Below the pieces are notes generated by a model, which ran no database searches, had not been told where the DNA came from, and saw only the letters and a list, made by a program, of their open reading frames with translations. A stretch of 64,000 nt of DNA from Euglena gracilis (taxonomy: Eukaryota; Euglenida; Euglenophyceae; Euglenales): contig CP154955.1 in assembly GCA_039621445.1 (NCBI GenBank), positions 50,080,086 through 50,144,085 on the forward strand, given 5' to 3'. Each line of letters starts with the position of its first letter. Positions within the stretch are counted from its first letter, which is position 1. Made by a program: the position numbers and the translations under genes. This document shows, piece by piece, positions 34,694-64,000 of the stretch.

Positions 34694-35913
34694 CTCCGAC
34701 CACTAATCTGCAATGTTACGCTGCTTTGGATTTCGCCAAATTCCGACGATTGCGAGCGTATCTCTGGCTGTGTCAATCGTTCAGGTACAACCCCACCCCT
34801 CAATCGAAAGCTCCTTTCATCAGACGACTAGTCATCACCACTAAATTCAGTAACGCCGCCTGGTACTCTTATTTCCTGTCACTGGGAAATCCTAATTTCA
34901 CAATTCTTGTGTCTCCTTGGACCCCTCGGGTCGTCGATTCAAACGAAGTTTAAGAAGCATGATTAACCATGCTTCTAAAACCAATCAAGACCAAAAATCA
35001 CCCCAATTTTCGACTCAGTTTCTGGCCGATCCGACGATCGCGAGCGTATCTCGGGCTGCGTGCAACGTTAGGGGACCAAGTTACACCTCGTTTGAAAGGT
35101 CTTTTCAACAGACGACCAGCGGTGGTCATCAGATTTTTCCACGGTGCACGGTACTCTTATTCCAAAGCAGGTCCTATTTTCACCAAAATTGGATGTCCAC
35201 CCCAGTGGTCCCCAAATGGCAAATTTCATTGTGCTACATGGTCAAAATAGTCATATGAGGGCCTCACAGCCATTTTGGGGCACTTCTGGTGACATGGTGA
35301 CATTTTTAGGAATTGACAAAACGGACGCCGGTTTTGGACAGAACCGGCGTCCTTAACCCCGGGTTTTAGGACAGAACCGGCGTCCGGAAAACCCGTGGGG
35401 GGGGACGCCGGTTCTGTCCTGAACCCGGCATGCCAAACGCTGGTTTAAGACAAATATTTGCACCGCCCCGCGCCGGGCTTGAAAGGCTTTTCGTCCGACA
35501 ATTGGTTTTCCACAATGGTTACATAATTCCTGAACGCGATTTTCATGCCCTGATAATCGTGTTCAGGGTGAACACAAATTACAGGGCGATAATTCCTGAA
35601 CCCGATTTCATGCCCTGATAACTGTGTTCAGGGTGAACACAAATTACAGGGCATGAAATCGGGTTCAGCATTTTTTTTTGATAATTTTGGGCAAAAAACG
35701 CCCCGAAAGTGCCCGAAACCATGGCGTGAAGCATATCCACGAATTACAGGGCCTCTTTGAACACGGTTACAGAAAAAACGTGGGTTATAACCCGATTACA
35801 GGGTGTAAGACGGGTCATACCCACGTTTTTTGTATAGTGTCGACACTGTTCCTGTTGCTTGTTTTGTGGGGGCAACACCGGAAAACTATCAACCGAAGTA
35901 TGCCGGGCCGGTA

Positions 35914-36552
35914 ACCCCCCCTAATAGAAGCATGGGTGCGCTTATAGCTGACGGGGGGGGGGGTGCGCTTCTATTTGGACCCCACCTGTGCAATTTTCGT
36001 TGATTTCCTTTAGAAATCCCATCAAAATGGGGGGTGCGCTTGTAGTGGACCGCCACCTTCGGCGGCGGGGGGGGGGGGGGCGCTTTTATTTGGACCCTGC
36101 GCTTGTAGCGGCCCCGTGCTCAGGGTTCGATATAAGGAGGGCGTACATGGTTTAGGTGGGGGGGGTGTCCCCCCCACCCCCCCCCCCCTGGCCCCCAGGC
36201 GGGGCGGGCCGGCACACCCCCCCCCCCCCCCCGCCTGCAAGGGGGGTCCGGACCGACCCTCGGGGGCAAAAATTGACCCCCCCCAAAAAGGATCATTTTT
36301 TTCCTCCGGCGCTTCGCGCCGAAAATTTTTTGCATTTTTGGCACATTTTTGCCCAAAAAGTGCCCAAAATGGCACTTTTGGTCGTTTTGGGGGGTCAAAA
36401 ATTTTCGGCCACCCTGACCGCGCACCTGTTTAGGTGGGGGGGGGGTGTCCCCCCCACCCCCCCCCCCTCCTGGCCCGCAGGGGGGGGCCCGGACCACCCC
36501 CCCCACCTGTCCTTATATCGAACCCTGCCCGTGCTTCTATTAGGGGGGGGGG
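35914..36552. mobile_element. TA element, CTAATAGAAGC family
   Basis: Ends ACCCCCCCTAATAGAAGC.. and ..GCTTCTATTAGGGGGG next to TA. The interior holds two AGGTGGGGGG-TGTCCCCCC foldbacks and a GGCGCTTCGCGCC hairpin. Confidence 0.7.
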
Positions 36553-39155
36553 TAAATGAAAATGCAAGTGGCTTGTGGTGCATTGGGGCGCATTGTATTC
36601 TTCTCCTGCCCTCACATGGGATCCAGGGGGGACAGCACTATCTGGAAAGTTTGGGGTGCTAAAAGTTTTTGAGGGCAGGAGGTTTGGGTGATGGAAATTA
36701 TCGTTTGGTCACACCATATCGCAAGCCACCAATTTTGGTATCATGCAACAAGTGTGGCGCGGAAAAGGGTTGGATGGAGCAATGGAACAGCAAAGGCGAT
36801 TGCATGTCCTTTTCCATCATGAATTTTTCTCTCAAAAGACGGGTCATTTATGAACCCGTGGGTGTCTGGCCCCCGCTTCCTTCTTCCGCTCCCCCGACCC
36901 TCACTATTTATCCTAATGGTACCAAAAATTAGCGGACATCTTTTTTTTTGAGGTTTCATGACGCACCACAATGGGTTCAGGTGGGGTTTTCTGGCCAGTT
37001 TAGGACCAAAAGTTCTTTGAAACTTGTCGCCCTCACGGGAAAAGAATTGCCAAGGAATTTACACGTCTCTAAACGTCTAAACGTCTGAACGTCTAAAAAC
37101 GGCCATGTGTGATACAATAGGTGAGGGATCAAACTGCTCCCAAGGCGGAGAGTCCTAAGCTATGATTAGAGTTTTGGACACGTCAGTTGGGTCCAAAACA
37201 AAGGCGTTGTGGGAAAAGGCTTGCTTGACCACCGCATTAACACATCTTTCTGTTGAATGATGTGTTTCCAAGGTGTGTGAATCGATGGGTTTCAAAGCAG
37301 TGAGATACACAACCTCCACACCTTCAAATTCGAAACGAGGCAGATTCAACAATTTACCGAGGGGGTAGTTTGGGACAGGGGGGGGGCATGGGGGGATGTG
37401 GGGGGAGACTGCGCCCCAACAGCCCCCACGCGTTCACTTTGACGCCACTCAAATTTGTGTGCTTTTTTTTTTGGTTGATGGAAAAATGTGCCCGGCCCAA
37501 ATCCAGGACGCGGGGGAGGGGACGGGGGGGACGCGGGGGGCACGCGGGACAAGCATCCCCAAACCTTAAGCCTGATCCTAACCATGACCCTACGCCGACC
37601 CTGACGCCATTGGCAACCCTAACCCAGGAAAATGCCTCGAAAGAGCGCACATCCTCCCATTTCATCATAGGCAACCTGCGGGACCAATGCTGCCACAGAG
37701 AATGGCAGGCGCATGTTCTCATGGAAGTGTGCGTGGCCGCAGGATGGATGCATTCCCCACTGGTATTTCATCCCTTCTGTTTGAGGCTCCAAACGCTTGG
37801 CCATGGCGATGACCAGGCGACACTCCGTGGCATTTCAGTCCTCTTCCTTCGGTGGCTCCACCACCGCCTACACGTTGAAGCCCCAATCGCCAGCAGGCAC
37901 TCGATCAGCCTTTGCCTCGTTCACGAAGAAGTGCGCGTCTGTCAGCGTGCAGTTGTCAAATTGCACGGGGACATACCGATGGCATTCGAACCCGGTTTCG
38001 AATGCGCTTGGAATACCCTTGTAGAACGTTTTGCGGGTTCGGCTTGCGCTCCTGCTCCGTGAGCACAATCGGCTTGCGGACGGCGTGCATAATTTTGACG
38101 TCATGGCTTTTGGTCACAATGGACAAAAAACCATGGACATTGAAATCCGGCTTCTTCTTGTAGATGGGGTGCTCTTTTGTCGAAGACACAGCAACTTGGA
38201 GGACAGGGGCAGCAACTGGTGGAACAAGGGTAGCAGCTGGTGGAAGAGGGGGAAGAGCTAGAAACAGGGGCAGCATCTGCAGATTCAGCATCGCCGCCGC
38301 CAAACGACTCCTTGATGCACAGCTACCGGCGTGCATCGCGCAGAGCTCGCAGAGCAGCTGAATGCTCCACGGACTTTTCGTGCTCACAAACTGCATTTTG
38401 GGTAGTAGTTACAATGTTTTCATCATTGTCGTCATGGAAAATGCCAATGTTGTACTGTGGAAGTGCCGCAAAGATCAAAGCAATGCTCATTTGTGTTTGT
38501 TTGTGCATGACAGTGCACTGTTGTGCTTCAAACAAAAACAAGAAAACCAAGTCGTGTGAGGGCTGGGGTGTGGTGTTTGCTGGTTCGGCATACGACAACC
38601 AAAACACGACACCCACTGACATCCAGAATAGAAAAGACCAAAAAAAATGAACAAAATCCAATGCATTCATGACTTTTTTGCTGAAGGACCCCAGGGGGGT
38701 CCAGCTCAGAGGCCAGAGGCTGGAAATTTTGGGCTGGCCAGAAAAGGGTGCTAGCTGACCCCTTCGGGGTCCCTGGCTGGAACTGTGCGCGACCCGGAGT
38801 CGAACCGGTTCAAAACCAAAAGCCAAAAAAAATGCTGCAAAAATGACCAGAAAACTGCGGCCCGTCCCTGCCGTTGAGGGGCCTGTACTGGCCCCGCCCC
38901 CGACCTGCAGATGTACCCCACGATGGCCGGGGCGGTGGTGCCCGTCTTCAACCTCGGCCCCGTCACCAACCTCACCTTCTCCACCTCCCTGTTGTCCAGG
39001 GTTGGCTCCAATCTGCAGTGGGCGCCCCATACTCTCCCCCCTCCCACTTGTGTAGGTACCAACCCCAGTTCTTGTCACATTTTTTTTTTTGGCAAAGCAA
39101 GCACCCCCCCCCTCCGGTTCTTGTCCATTTTTTTCCAGTTCTTTAGTCATGCATT
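36553..39155. other. Mixed stretch, no confident intact gene
   Basis: Holds an open + frame 36669-36932 (..VSCNKCGAEKGWMEQWN..), the remnant at 37868-38190, and at 38795 a T-arm-like sequence (GTCGAACCGG) that resembles the 3' half of a tRNA; a similar half lies at 50090. Confidence 0.35.
37868..38190 (-). pseudogene. Frameshifted coding remnant
   Basis: Two overlapping - strand frames read as one protein with a shift near 38030: KEHPIYKKKPDFNVHGFLSI.. then RKTFYKGIPSAFETGFECHR.. ending NV-stop. Protein-like composition, unknown family. A further piece (MKYQWGMHPSCGHAHFHENM) follows at 37770-37630. Confidence 0.35.
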
Positions 39156-39362
39156 ATGTCGGACATGCAGAATCAAAAGTATTATTGTACAACTTGCTCC
39201 CTTGGGATGGGGGGCCGGAGGAATCCCAAGCGGAAGAATGGAAACTACAGCGAAGAAGAAAATAGCTTTGTGAACCACACAATGACAACCTTGGCGAGAT
39301 CCAACGGTGACGTGGACCTTCCCCCTTTGTCAATGGATGAATTACTGGAATTGAATTTTTGA
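39156..39362 (+). CDS. Hypothetical small ORF
   Basis: 68 codons (MSDMQNQKYYCTTCSLGMGG ... MDELLELNF), single CxxC. Hydrophilic, non-repetitive. May be an exon; unrecognised. Confidence 0.3.
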   Translation: MSDMQNQKYYCTTCSLGMGGRRNPKRKNGNYSEEENSFVNHTMTTLARSNGDVDLPPLSMDELLELNF

Positions 39363-41422
39363 TAAATTTTATTTTTTTATTTTTCTCTGCACATTTTGCC
39401 AATCCCAAATCCGGATCCCCCTTCTGACGTTTGCAATTTGGTCACAAATCGACGTGCTGGCACAAAGGTAGCACCCATGCTTCCCACAAACACCACCCTG
39501 CCATTCCCTAAGCCCCCCCTGTTTTGTTCATTTCGAATGCTGCAAAAGAAGCCCTACGGGAAAAGTTGATCCGTGAATGCCTCGAGGGTGGGTGTGCCTG
39601 AAGCACTTGTTTGTTTGCCTTCTTTAGGGCCAACTTCAACCCAAGGGCCAAGTGGCTTCATCCTCCCCATCAAACGGTATCCATTTGCATTTATCACAAA
39701 AAAAAACACTAGGAAAATGGAAAACAAAATAAAATTTTAACTGTCCAGCATTCTTCATCATCGAACCACAAAAGCACTTGTACAGTTTGGCTGTGACAAG
39801 AGGCGTGACAAAGAAAAAGCAATAAACAATTCGGCACCTTCGGCACCAGTCAAAAAAGAATCCGGCGCCTTCGGTGCCAGGCACCCACCAGCCAAAAAGG
39901 TACCCCCCCCCCCCGCGGGTACCTTTCCAGCCGGATCCACCCCCTACCCCCCTCCCCCCCGGAGGTCCAAGACTAAAAAAAAACCCCTGCTCCAATTCTC
40001 AATCTCTTGGGCTGTAGCACCTTTTGGCGGATTCCATGTGCCGCACCAAAAAGACCAAAAAACACACAATTCAGCGATTGTTCACCACAAGCGCTTTCAC
40101 TTCTTCGCAGCTTCTGCCTTTTTTCATCGTATCTTATGCCTTTCCCCCACTGCAACTTTCTGGTGCTTTCCCCCAGTTGATTATCCCCCCCCACTTTTTT
40201 GTCCCAGAAATGGGAAAAACGGATGGGTGATTATTCCTCCCCATTTTTTTTAGGGGGGGGGGAAGTGGGTCTGGGGCTCAAAACTTCATGGAAATCCAAA
40301 GGCGCTGGGTGTGCGGGGAAGCCGTTTTTGGCGCAAAAAATTGTTGCAAAAAGGCAAACCACTTTTGTAACCGAATTTGCCTCGGTCGGGTCCCGAGGCA
40401 AATCCCGAGGTCCTGAGCCACCACCAACCCTTGTGTTTTAGGTTTCAAGGACAAGGCCCTTTTCCTCATCCGGTGGAGTGTGATGGGGGACATGGGCGAT
40501 TATTTCCCCCCTGGTTTTGGGCTGTGGGGGGGAATTACCAGAAAGTTATAGCGTGCGTGCAGGGGCTCTAGCCGCATGCCCGAACTGGCGTCTGGGATGC
40601 CGGTTCGGATGGGGAATTTCATGCCCAAACCAGGTCTTAGACGCCGGTTTGTCTAGGACGTCGTCTAGGACGAAGCAGGCGTCTGGGGACCAAAAATGAA
40701 AAGAGCCAAAAAGTGTCCAAAAGCGTTTGTGGGCATGCGGTGATCATATCTGAGTAGTTTTGAGGTCTTCGGCCAGAAATTGGGGTCTTTCGCAATTTTG
40801 GGGGAATTTCTGAAATAAGAATACGTTTGCAACATGGCTGAAATCTGATGCCATCTGCTGAGAGCCCTTGAGAAGAGCTTTCGATAAAGGGGCAACGTGG
40901 TAGCTGAACAGTGGAATCTGCGATTTGAGATCACGGTCAAACATGCGATCGGCTATTTTCAGAGCCCCGTGCATTGTGGCTGAGTCGGCAGGGAAAAGAT
41001 TTCAAATTGGTCGCATAGGTCGCCGATCTAAATTGGTGGATTTCACACGTCTGATTCCGTGTTACCCTACGACCGAAAGCTCTTCTCAAGGGCTTTTAAA
41101 CAGATGGCCACAGAATTCACACAGCTCTTATTTTTGGCAATCCTACGTTCCAAAATTTGGCATGTTGGTTTGTCAAATCCCACAGTTCAGGTCGGTCCAA
41201 AGTCTCCCAAAAGTGCATGGGTGTTTGAGGTGCAATTGGTCGTGATTCCTCAAATGCCAGTTTGGGCATGAAGCTGGAGACCGCTGAAACGGTTTCAAGT
41301 GTTGTGTCCCAGATGCCGGGTGTGAACCTGGTGACAGGGGCTCCGGTTCGGGCATCAGTTCTCGACATAGAGGTACCAAAACCACCCCTCGACCAAACGC
41401 TGGTTTCATCTTATGACCAGCA

Positions 41423-41737
41423 ATGACCACCAATTTCAACCACCCTGCACAGGATCCTTATTTTGAAATTTTGCAGTCCCAGAAATTGAAGTGGAAAATC
41501 CTGATTATCAACAGCAGGGGTCTCCAGTCGCTTGAACCATTTGTGAGCCTTCCCTTCCCCACCTTCAGTGAACCGAACCCCTTGGGTTCATGGCTCAATG
41601 AAGTCTCCCGCCGATATAATGCAAACAGCATGACAGAATACCGCAAGCATGCCACTTTTAAACAGGGCTGTGATTGTGAAGCACGTGAATGTGAATATTG
41701 TGCATCACTCCTCGACTTGCACAGGGGGATGCATTGA
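41423..41737 (+). CDS. Hypothetical ORF, Cys cluster at C-terminus
   Basis: 104 codons from ATG, with a final CDCEARECEYC cluster that could bind metal. No neighbours or homologues recognised; surrounded by dispersed repeats. Confidence 0.3.
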   Translation: MTTNFNHPAQDPYFEILQSQKLKWKILIINSRGLQSLEPFVSLPFPTFSEPNPLGSWLNEVSRRYNANSMTEYRKHATFKQGCDCEARECEYCASLLDLHRGMH

Positions 41738-42183
41738 CGCAGCTGAAGTCTGGTTCCTGGACATCATTTGGGTGGAGTCTGATTGGGGTAATTGGGGGGG
41801 AGGGGAGGTCTGCTGGGGCTGCACACACAACGTTTCCTCCACAGCATGAGCCAAATTTTGGTCATTTTTTTCAGAAAAATGTGGAAAAAGTCACTTTTTT
41901 TGGAAATTTTTCAGGTCGGTACGGCAAATTCTCAAGGTAAAAATGTTGGAAAAATCAGTCCAGTTTTTGGGGTTCAAAATTTTTTGTCACCCTTCAGGCA
42001 AGGGGGGGTCCGGGGGGGGGGGGCGCCACGGCACGAGGGGGGGGGGGGAAGGGCCTTTGGCAACCGGAGCGCCTATTCTCCTTGGCTATCGGCACCTGTG
42101 AAAAAAATGGCTATTGGCTTCGAACTCATGAGGAGTCTGTGTAACAATTCACGCCCCCCCCCCTCCCCCTAGATTGTTAAAAA

Positions 42184-42383
42184 ACAGTCCGGTTGGGATT
42201 GACGCTTTTGGTTCCCAACCATTCTTTCTTGTCAGTGACGGCCCTGCCTGTGAGCCGGGGACGGTGTGTTTCTACTTGGACGATGAGGACAACTGGCGCA
42301 TCGCCCGTATTGATGCGGTCCAAGGCGAAGATGCAGAACAGGCCCACATTTTTGGAAATCAGCGGTTTGATTTGCCAAAGTGA
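42184..42383 (+). CDS. Possible terminal exon
   Basis: Follows a pyrimidine-rich tract and tag acceptor; reads ..GPACEPGTVCFYLDDEDNWR.. to NQRFDLPK and stop. A compact 'GTVC-YL-ED-W--A-I' pattern resembles small SH3/Tudor-like barrels, but this is only a resemblance. Confidence 0.3.
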
Positions 42384-43325
42384 CCCCCGCTGAGACTTGT
42401 TATCTTTTCCTTTTTTTCTTCTTCGTACCGAGGTTGCTTTTTATTGTAAAGTTGAAGTGGACCGAACCCTGAGAACGTCAAGCCTCTTTCAGCATTTTTC
42501 CGTCCTTGGACCTTCCCCCAATTGAAGAGCTTTTCTCCCCTTCTCCCCTTTGGTCGTCTGGAAGGTGATGGATGTTTATGGATGTTTATGGATGCAGTTT
42601 CGTTTATTGGTTGGTCCCAGTTCCACCTGACAGACCCCCATTGATTTTGCAGCCTTTCTCCAACCAGACATGGTAAAGCAGTCATATCAGGACTTCAATG
42701 ACCAATTTCGGCCATTTTAAGGCAGTTTTTATAACATTTTTATTGATGCCAAAACCGGCGTTCCAGAGAGTTTTCTGCCACGTCTGTCACAACGCAAGCA
42801 AATTTTTTTTTATTTTGCTGTGCTGGTCGCGACACAAAAAAAAAGCGGTTTTCTCTGGTTATCGCTGTGTTGGCAATATTCTTTTATTGCTGTGCAAAGG
42901 TGCATTTTTTTTTTTGAGCAGCAGCGCAGTGCCCAACACTTTTATCGGTGTGATGTAAGATTGAATGGGATAGAAAGCACTGGGGGGGGGATCTGGCCGG
43001 GAGCAATTGCTGACAGGAAACATTCTTTCAGGAAATATATTGGACGAATCTTAAAATGCTGGGGAAAAATTCTGAAGATCTCTAAAAACCAGCCAGGAAA
43101 CAAATTTCTGGACAAAGAAATTCTCGTGAATCCCGTGGTTGCTGTCACATTTGGTTGTTTTGACCTCTTTTTTTTGTGATTTTGTGATACCGGTGATGTT
43201 TTGAGCCATTATTCACATTTTTTCCAACAAAAAATAAAAAAAAGATTTTTTGTTTGCAATTTGGGAACATGATGGCTCTCAAAAAATATGCTGTTTTTTG
43301 GCCCTCTCCCCCCAAAAACAAAAAA

Positions 43326-43531
43326 ATGACAGAATTTTTTGGGTTCCAGAGAAAAACCTGGTCCAAATGCAGACTTTTTATGTCGAAATTCCTCCCAGCA
43401 GAACTCAAGGAGGAAACACAAGACTGCCAAAATGGGAGAAACACAAACAGATGCAAAGAAGTGCTTGTGCCCCCGGCCTTGCGAACCGAATGCCTGGAAC
43501 TCCTGGCACCTTTAACATTCAAGTTCATGCG
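43326..43531 (+). CDS. Hypothetical exon ending in a strong donor
   Basis: 68 codons from MTEFFGFQRKTWSKCRLFMS to LAPLTFKFM plus 2 nt, ended by GTAAGT. The segment KEVLVPPALRTECLELL faintly recalls the start of retroelement integrases, but the zinc ligands are not evident. Unassigned. Confidence 0.4.
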
Positions 43532-44881
43532 GTAAGTGTCGAAAGGAAAAAATTGCAGGGGAATCGCAGAAAACTTGCAGAAAAAATGCGGGGAATTGCG
43601 GTAAACTGCGGAAAATTGTAAAAATTACGGAAACCTTGCGAATATCATTTATTTACCTCCCTTAACCCACGTCCTGGGCCAAAACCAGTCAGTCGGTCCG
43701 AAAGAACCAATCATTCGGGGTCGGGCACACCTTAAGCAATGGTATGATCCGGATCCGATTGTGAGACAGCGGAACTGAGTGGGCAAATGAAATTGGAAGC
43801 TTGCTTGTCCACCTAGTTGAGTGTCTCTTGGAGACAAAAATGGCGTCAACTTCGCGACCCCTAGGGGTCCAGCTCAAAGGGTCCAGGTCAAAGGCTGAAA
43901 AACTTGGGAGAACATTGGAATTTGTAATTTGGAACCCCTGGGTTGAGTATCCAATTTTGGTGAAAACTGGGGTTGTTTTAAAATTTCAGCATTGTGCAGC
44001 GTGGAAAAATGTCATGGCCACCGCTGCTCATCTGTTGAAAAGAGCTTTCAATCAAGGGGTGAGTTTGACCTGGTAGCACCGAAGAGACCAGCGGGGGAAG
44101 GATGCCTGAAGAAGATACCTGCAGCACACAAAGAAAAAAATTTTAAAATTGATGCGGCAGTTGCGGCGCAAACTTCAAGGTGGTACAAGTCTAAATTAGA
44201 TCTCAAAAATTTTGACAGAAATCCAAAATCTGGCACCTTCGGTTTTTGTCGTTCCGAACAATCCCCACCCAGAGATGATATTGGATGGCATCATGGTAAA
44301 ATTCTTTCTGTTCTGTTGTGAAATTCTTTTGCAGCAACTATTAAGTGCGCACCGCAACTAACACATAACTTTTTGAAGGCCAGGGGGTGGCCATATGACC
44401 AGGTGCCAACAACAACTCAATTCCCGAAGCCACCTACAACCCCTGACCAGGAGGGTGGTCGTACGCACCCCCTTACTTGCAACCCCCAACCGAGGGGTGG
44501 TCGTTGTTTAGGGGTGGTCAGTGGGCAAAGGGGGGGGGGCAAAGGGGGGGAGTCAGTGTGCCAGGAAAAATATTTTTATGTGCTGAGACCACCTGCAGAA
44601 AATTTTTTCGAAACCCCCAGAGGCCAGAATATTTGCCGAAAAACCGCGGGAAAATTGACCTCAAAAAAAACACACATTTTTCCTGGAGGAGATGGTTTAC
44701 GGCAGAACCGGTGTCCCCACCCCTTTTCTAATGGAAAGGAATGAGAAGAGATTGCGGGATTACATTGTTTGTAATTGTTTCTGATGACATAAGGCGCAAC
44801 AGGCCCCAATCACAACAAGCATTCTCTGACGAAGGATCATCTTTGTCATTCACAAAAAGGGAGGCAGGCGGCGGCATGTAA

Positions 44882-44884
<3 letters not shown>

Positions 44885-44926
<42 letters not shown>

Positions 44927-44974
44927 GTGTGTGTGTGTGTCTGTGTGCGCGCGCGCGCGCGCGCGCGCGCGCGT
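44885..44974 (+). repeat. (GT)n-(GC)n microsatellite upstream of myosin exon 1
   Basis: About 55 bp of GT followed by about 28 bp of GC, 85 bp before the first recognised exon. Confidence 0.95.
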
Positions 44975-45059
44975 GGGGGGTGTGGGTGTCGGTTTGGCTT
45001 CATTCCATATCACCAGTTTGGGGGTCTGCCGACAAACGCATCTTTTCGGTCCACACCAG

Positions 45060-64000
<18,941 letters not shown>

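Larger units (their letters stand above)
33469..35767. mobile_element. Second copy of the ACCGTGTT TIR family, no recombinase
   Basis: Left end ACCGTGTTCAGAGGC, right end matching in inverse before TTAC; blocks of CAGGGC..GAACAC repeats at 33495-33570 and 35530-35670. The interior holds the hAT-like element 33590-34693 and dispersed repeats instead of the recombinase ORF. Confidence 0.6.

Noticed and set aside
38790-38820. tRNA gene at the GTCGAACCGG T-arm
   Set aside because: Only the 3' half is present; the 5' side does not fold into D and anticodon arms.

Overview
This window reads as nuclear DNA of a eukaryotic microbe, and I infer a euglenid alga or a close relative. The best-supported gene is a myosin heavy chain on the + strand, from about 45.06 kb to the right edge. 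Its motor domain is split over at least 19 short exons. Reading frame and myosin family alignment fix most splice points. At least nine introns are ordinary GT-AG introns. Seven others do not start with GT or end with AG. All seven have CAG at intron positions +4 to +6 and CTG at -8 to -6, usually with longer complementary ends. That is the published signature of euglenid nonconventional introns, and it is the main reason for the organism call.

The rest of the window is mostly nested mobile DNA. Two classes can be separated from the sequence. (1) hAT-like elements begin CAG, end CTG and have 8-bp target duplications. Clean examples are 23511-23976, 25511-25916, 28958-29382, 45216-45617 and 33590-34693, and 56311-56626 is an imperfect one. 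(2) Elements whose inverted ends abut a duplicated TA and usually carry long poly-C/poly-G tracts. Three of these have an uninterrupted paralogous target elsewhere in the same window, which proves insertion at TA.

The most interesting observation links the two stories. A nonconventional intron is 3 nt + CAG ... CTG + 5 nt, and 3 + 5 is exactly 8. Splicing such an intron is therefore the same as removing a CAG...CTG element plus one copy of its 8-bp target duplication, which restores the pre-insertion exon. One myosin intron (53493-53855) still shows 9/11 matching inverted ends and a 6/8 match between the two would-be target copies.

Layout. 0-5.4 kb: GTCC-rich minisatellite, two tRNA-like sequences, TA elements. 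5.4-9.3 kb: nested TA elements and the 3' part of a broken reverse transcriptase (- strand). 9.27-14.15 kb: a TA-flanked insertion inside that reverse transcriptase, holding a tyrosine-recombinase-like ORF in inverted repeats, a multi-exon PHD-finger gene (- strand), two tRNA-like genes and a BED-finger hAT transposase fragment. 14.15-15.8 kb: upstream part of the reverse transcriptase. 15.8-20.7 kb: duplicated non-coding blocks with TA insertions. 20.7-45 kb: scattered hypothetical ORFs or exons among elements and dispersed repeats. 45-64 kb: the myosin gene, whose introns hold further elements, microsatellites and a recent 188-bp tandem duplication. No CRISPR, operon or bacterial feature is present.
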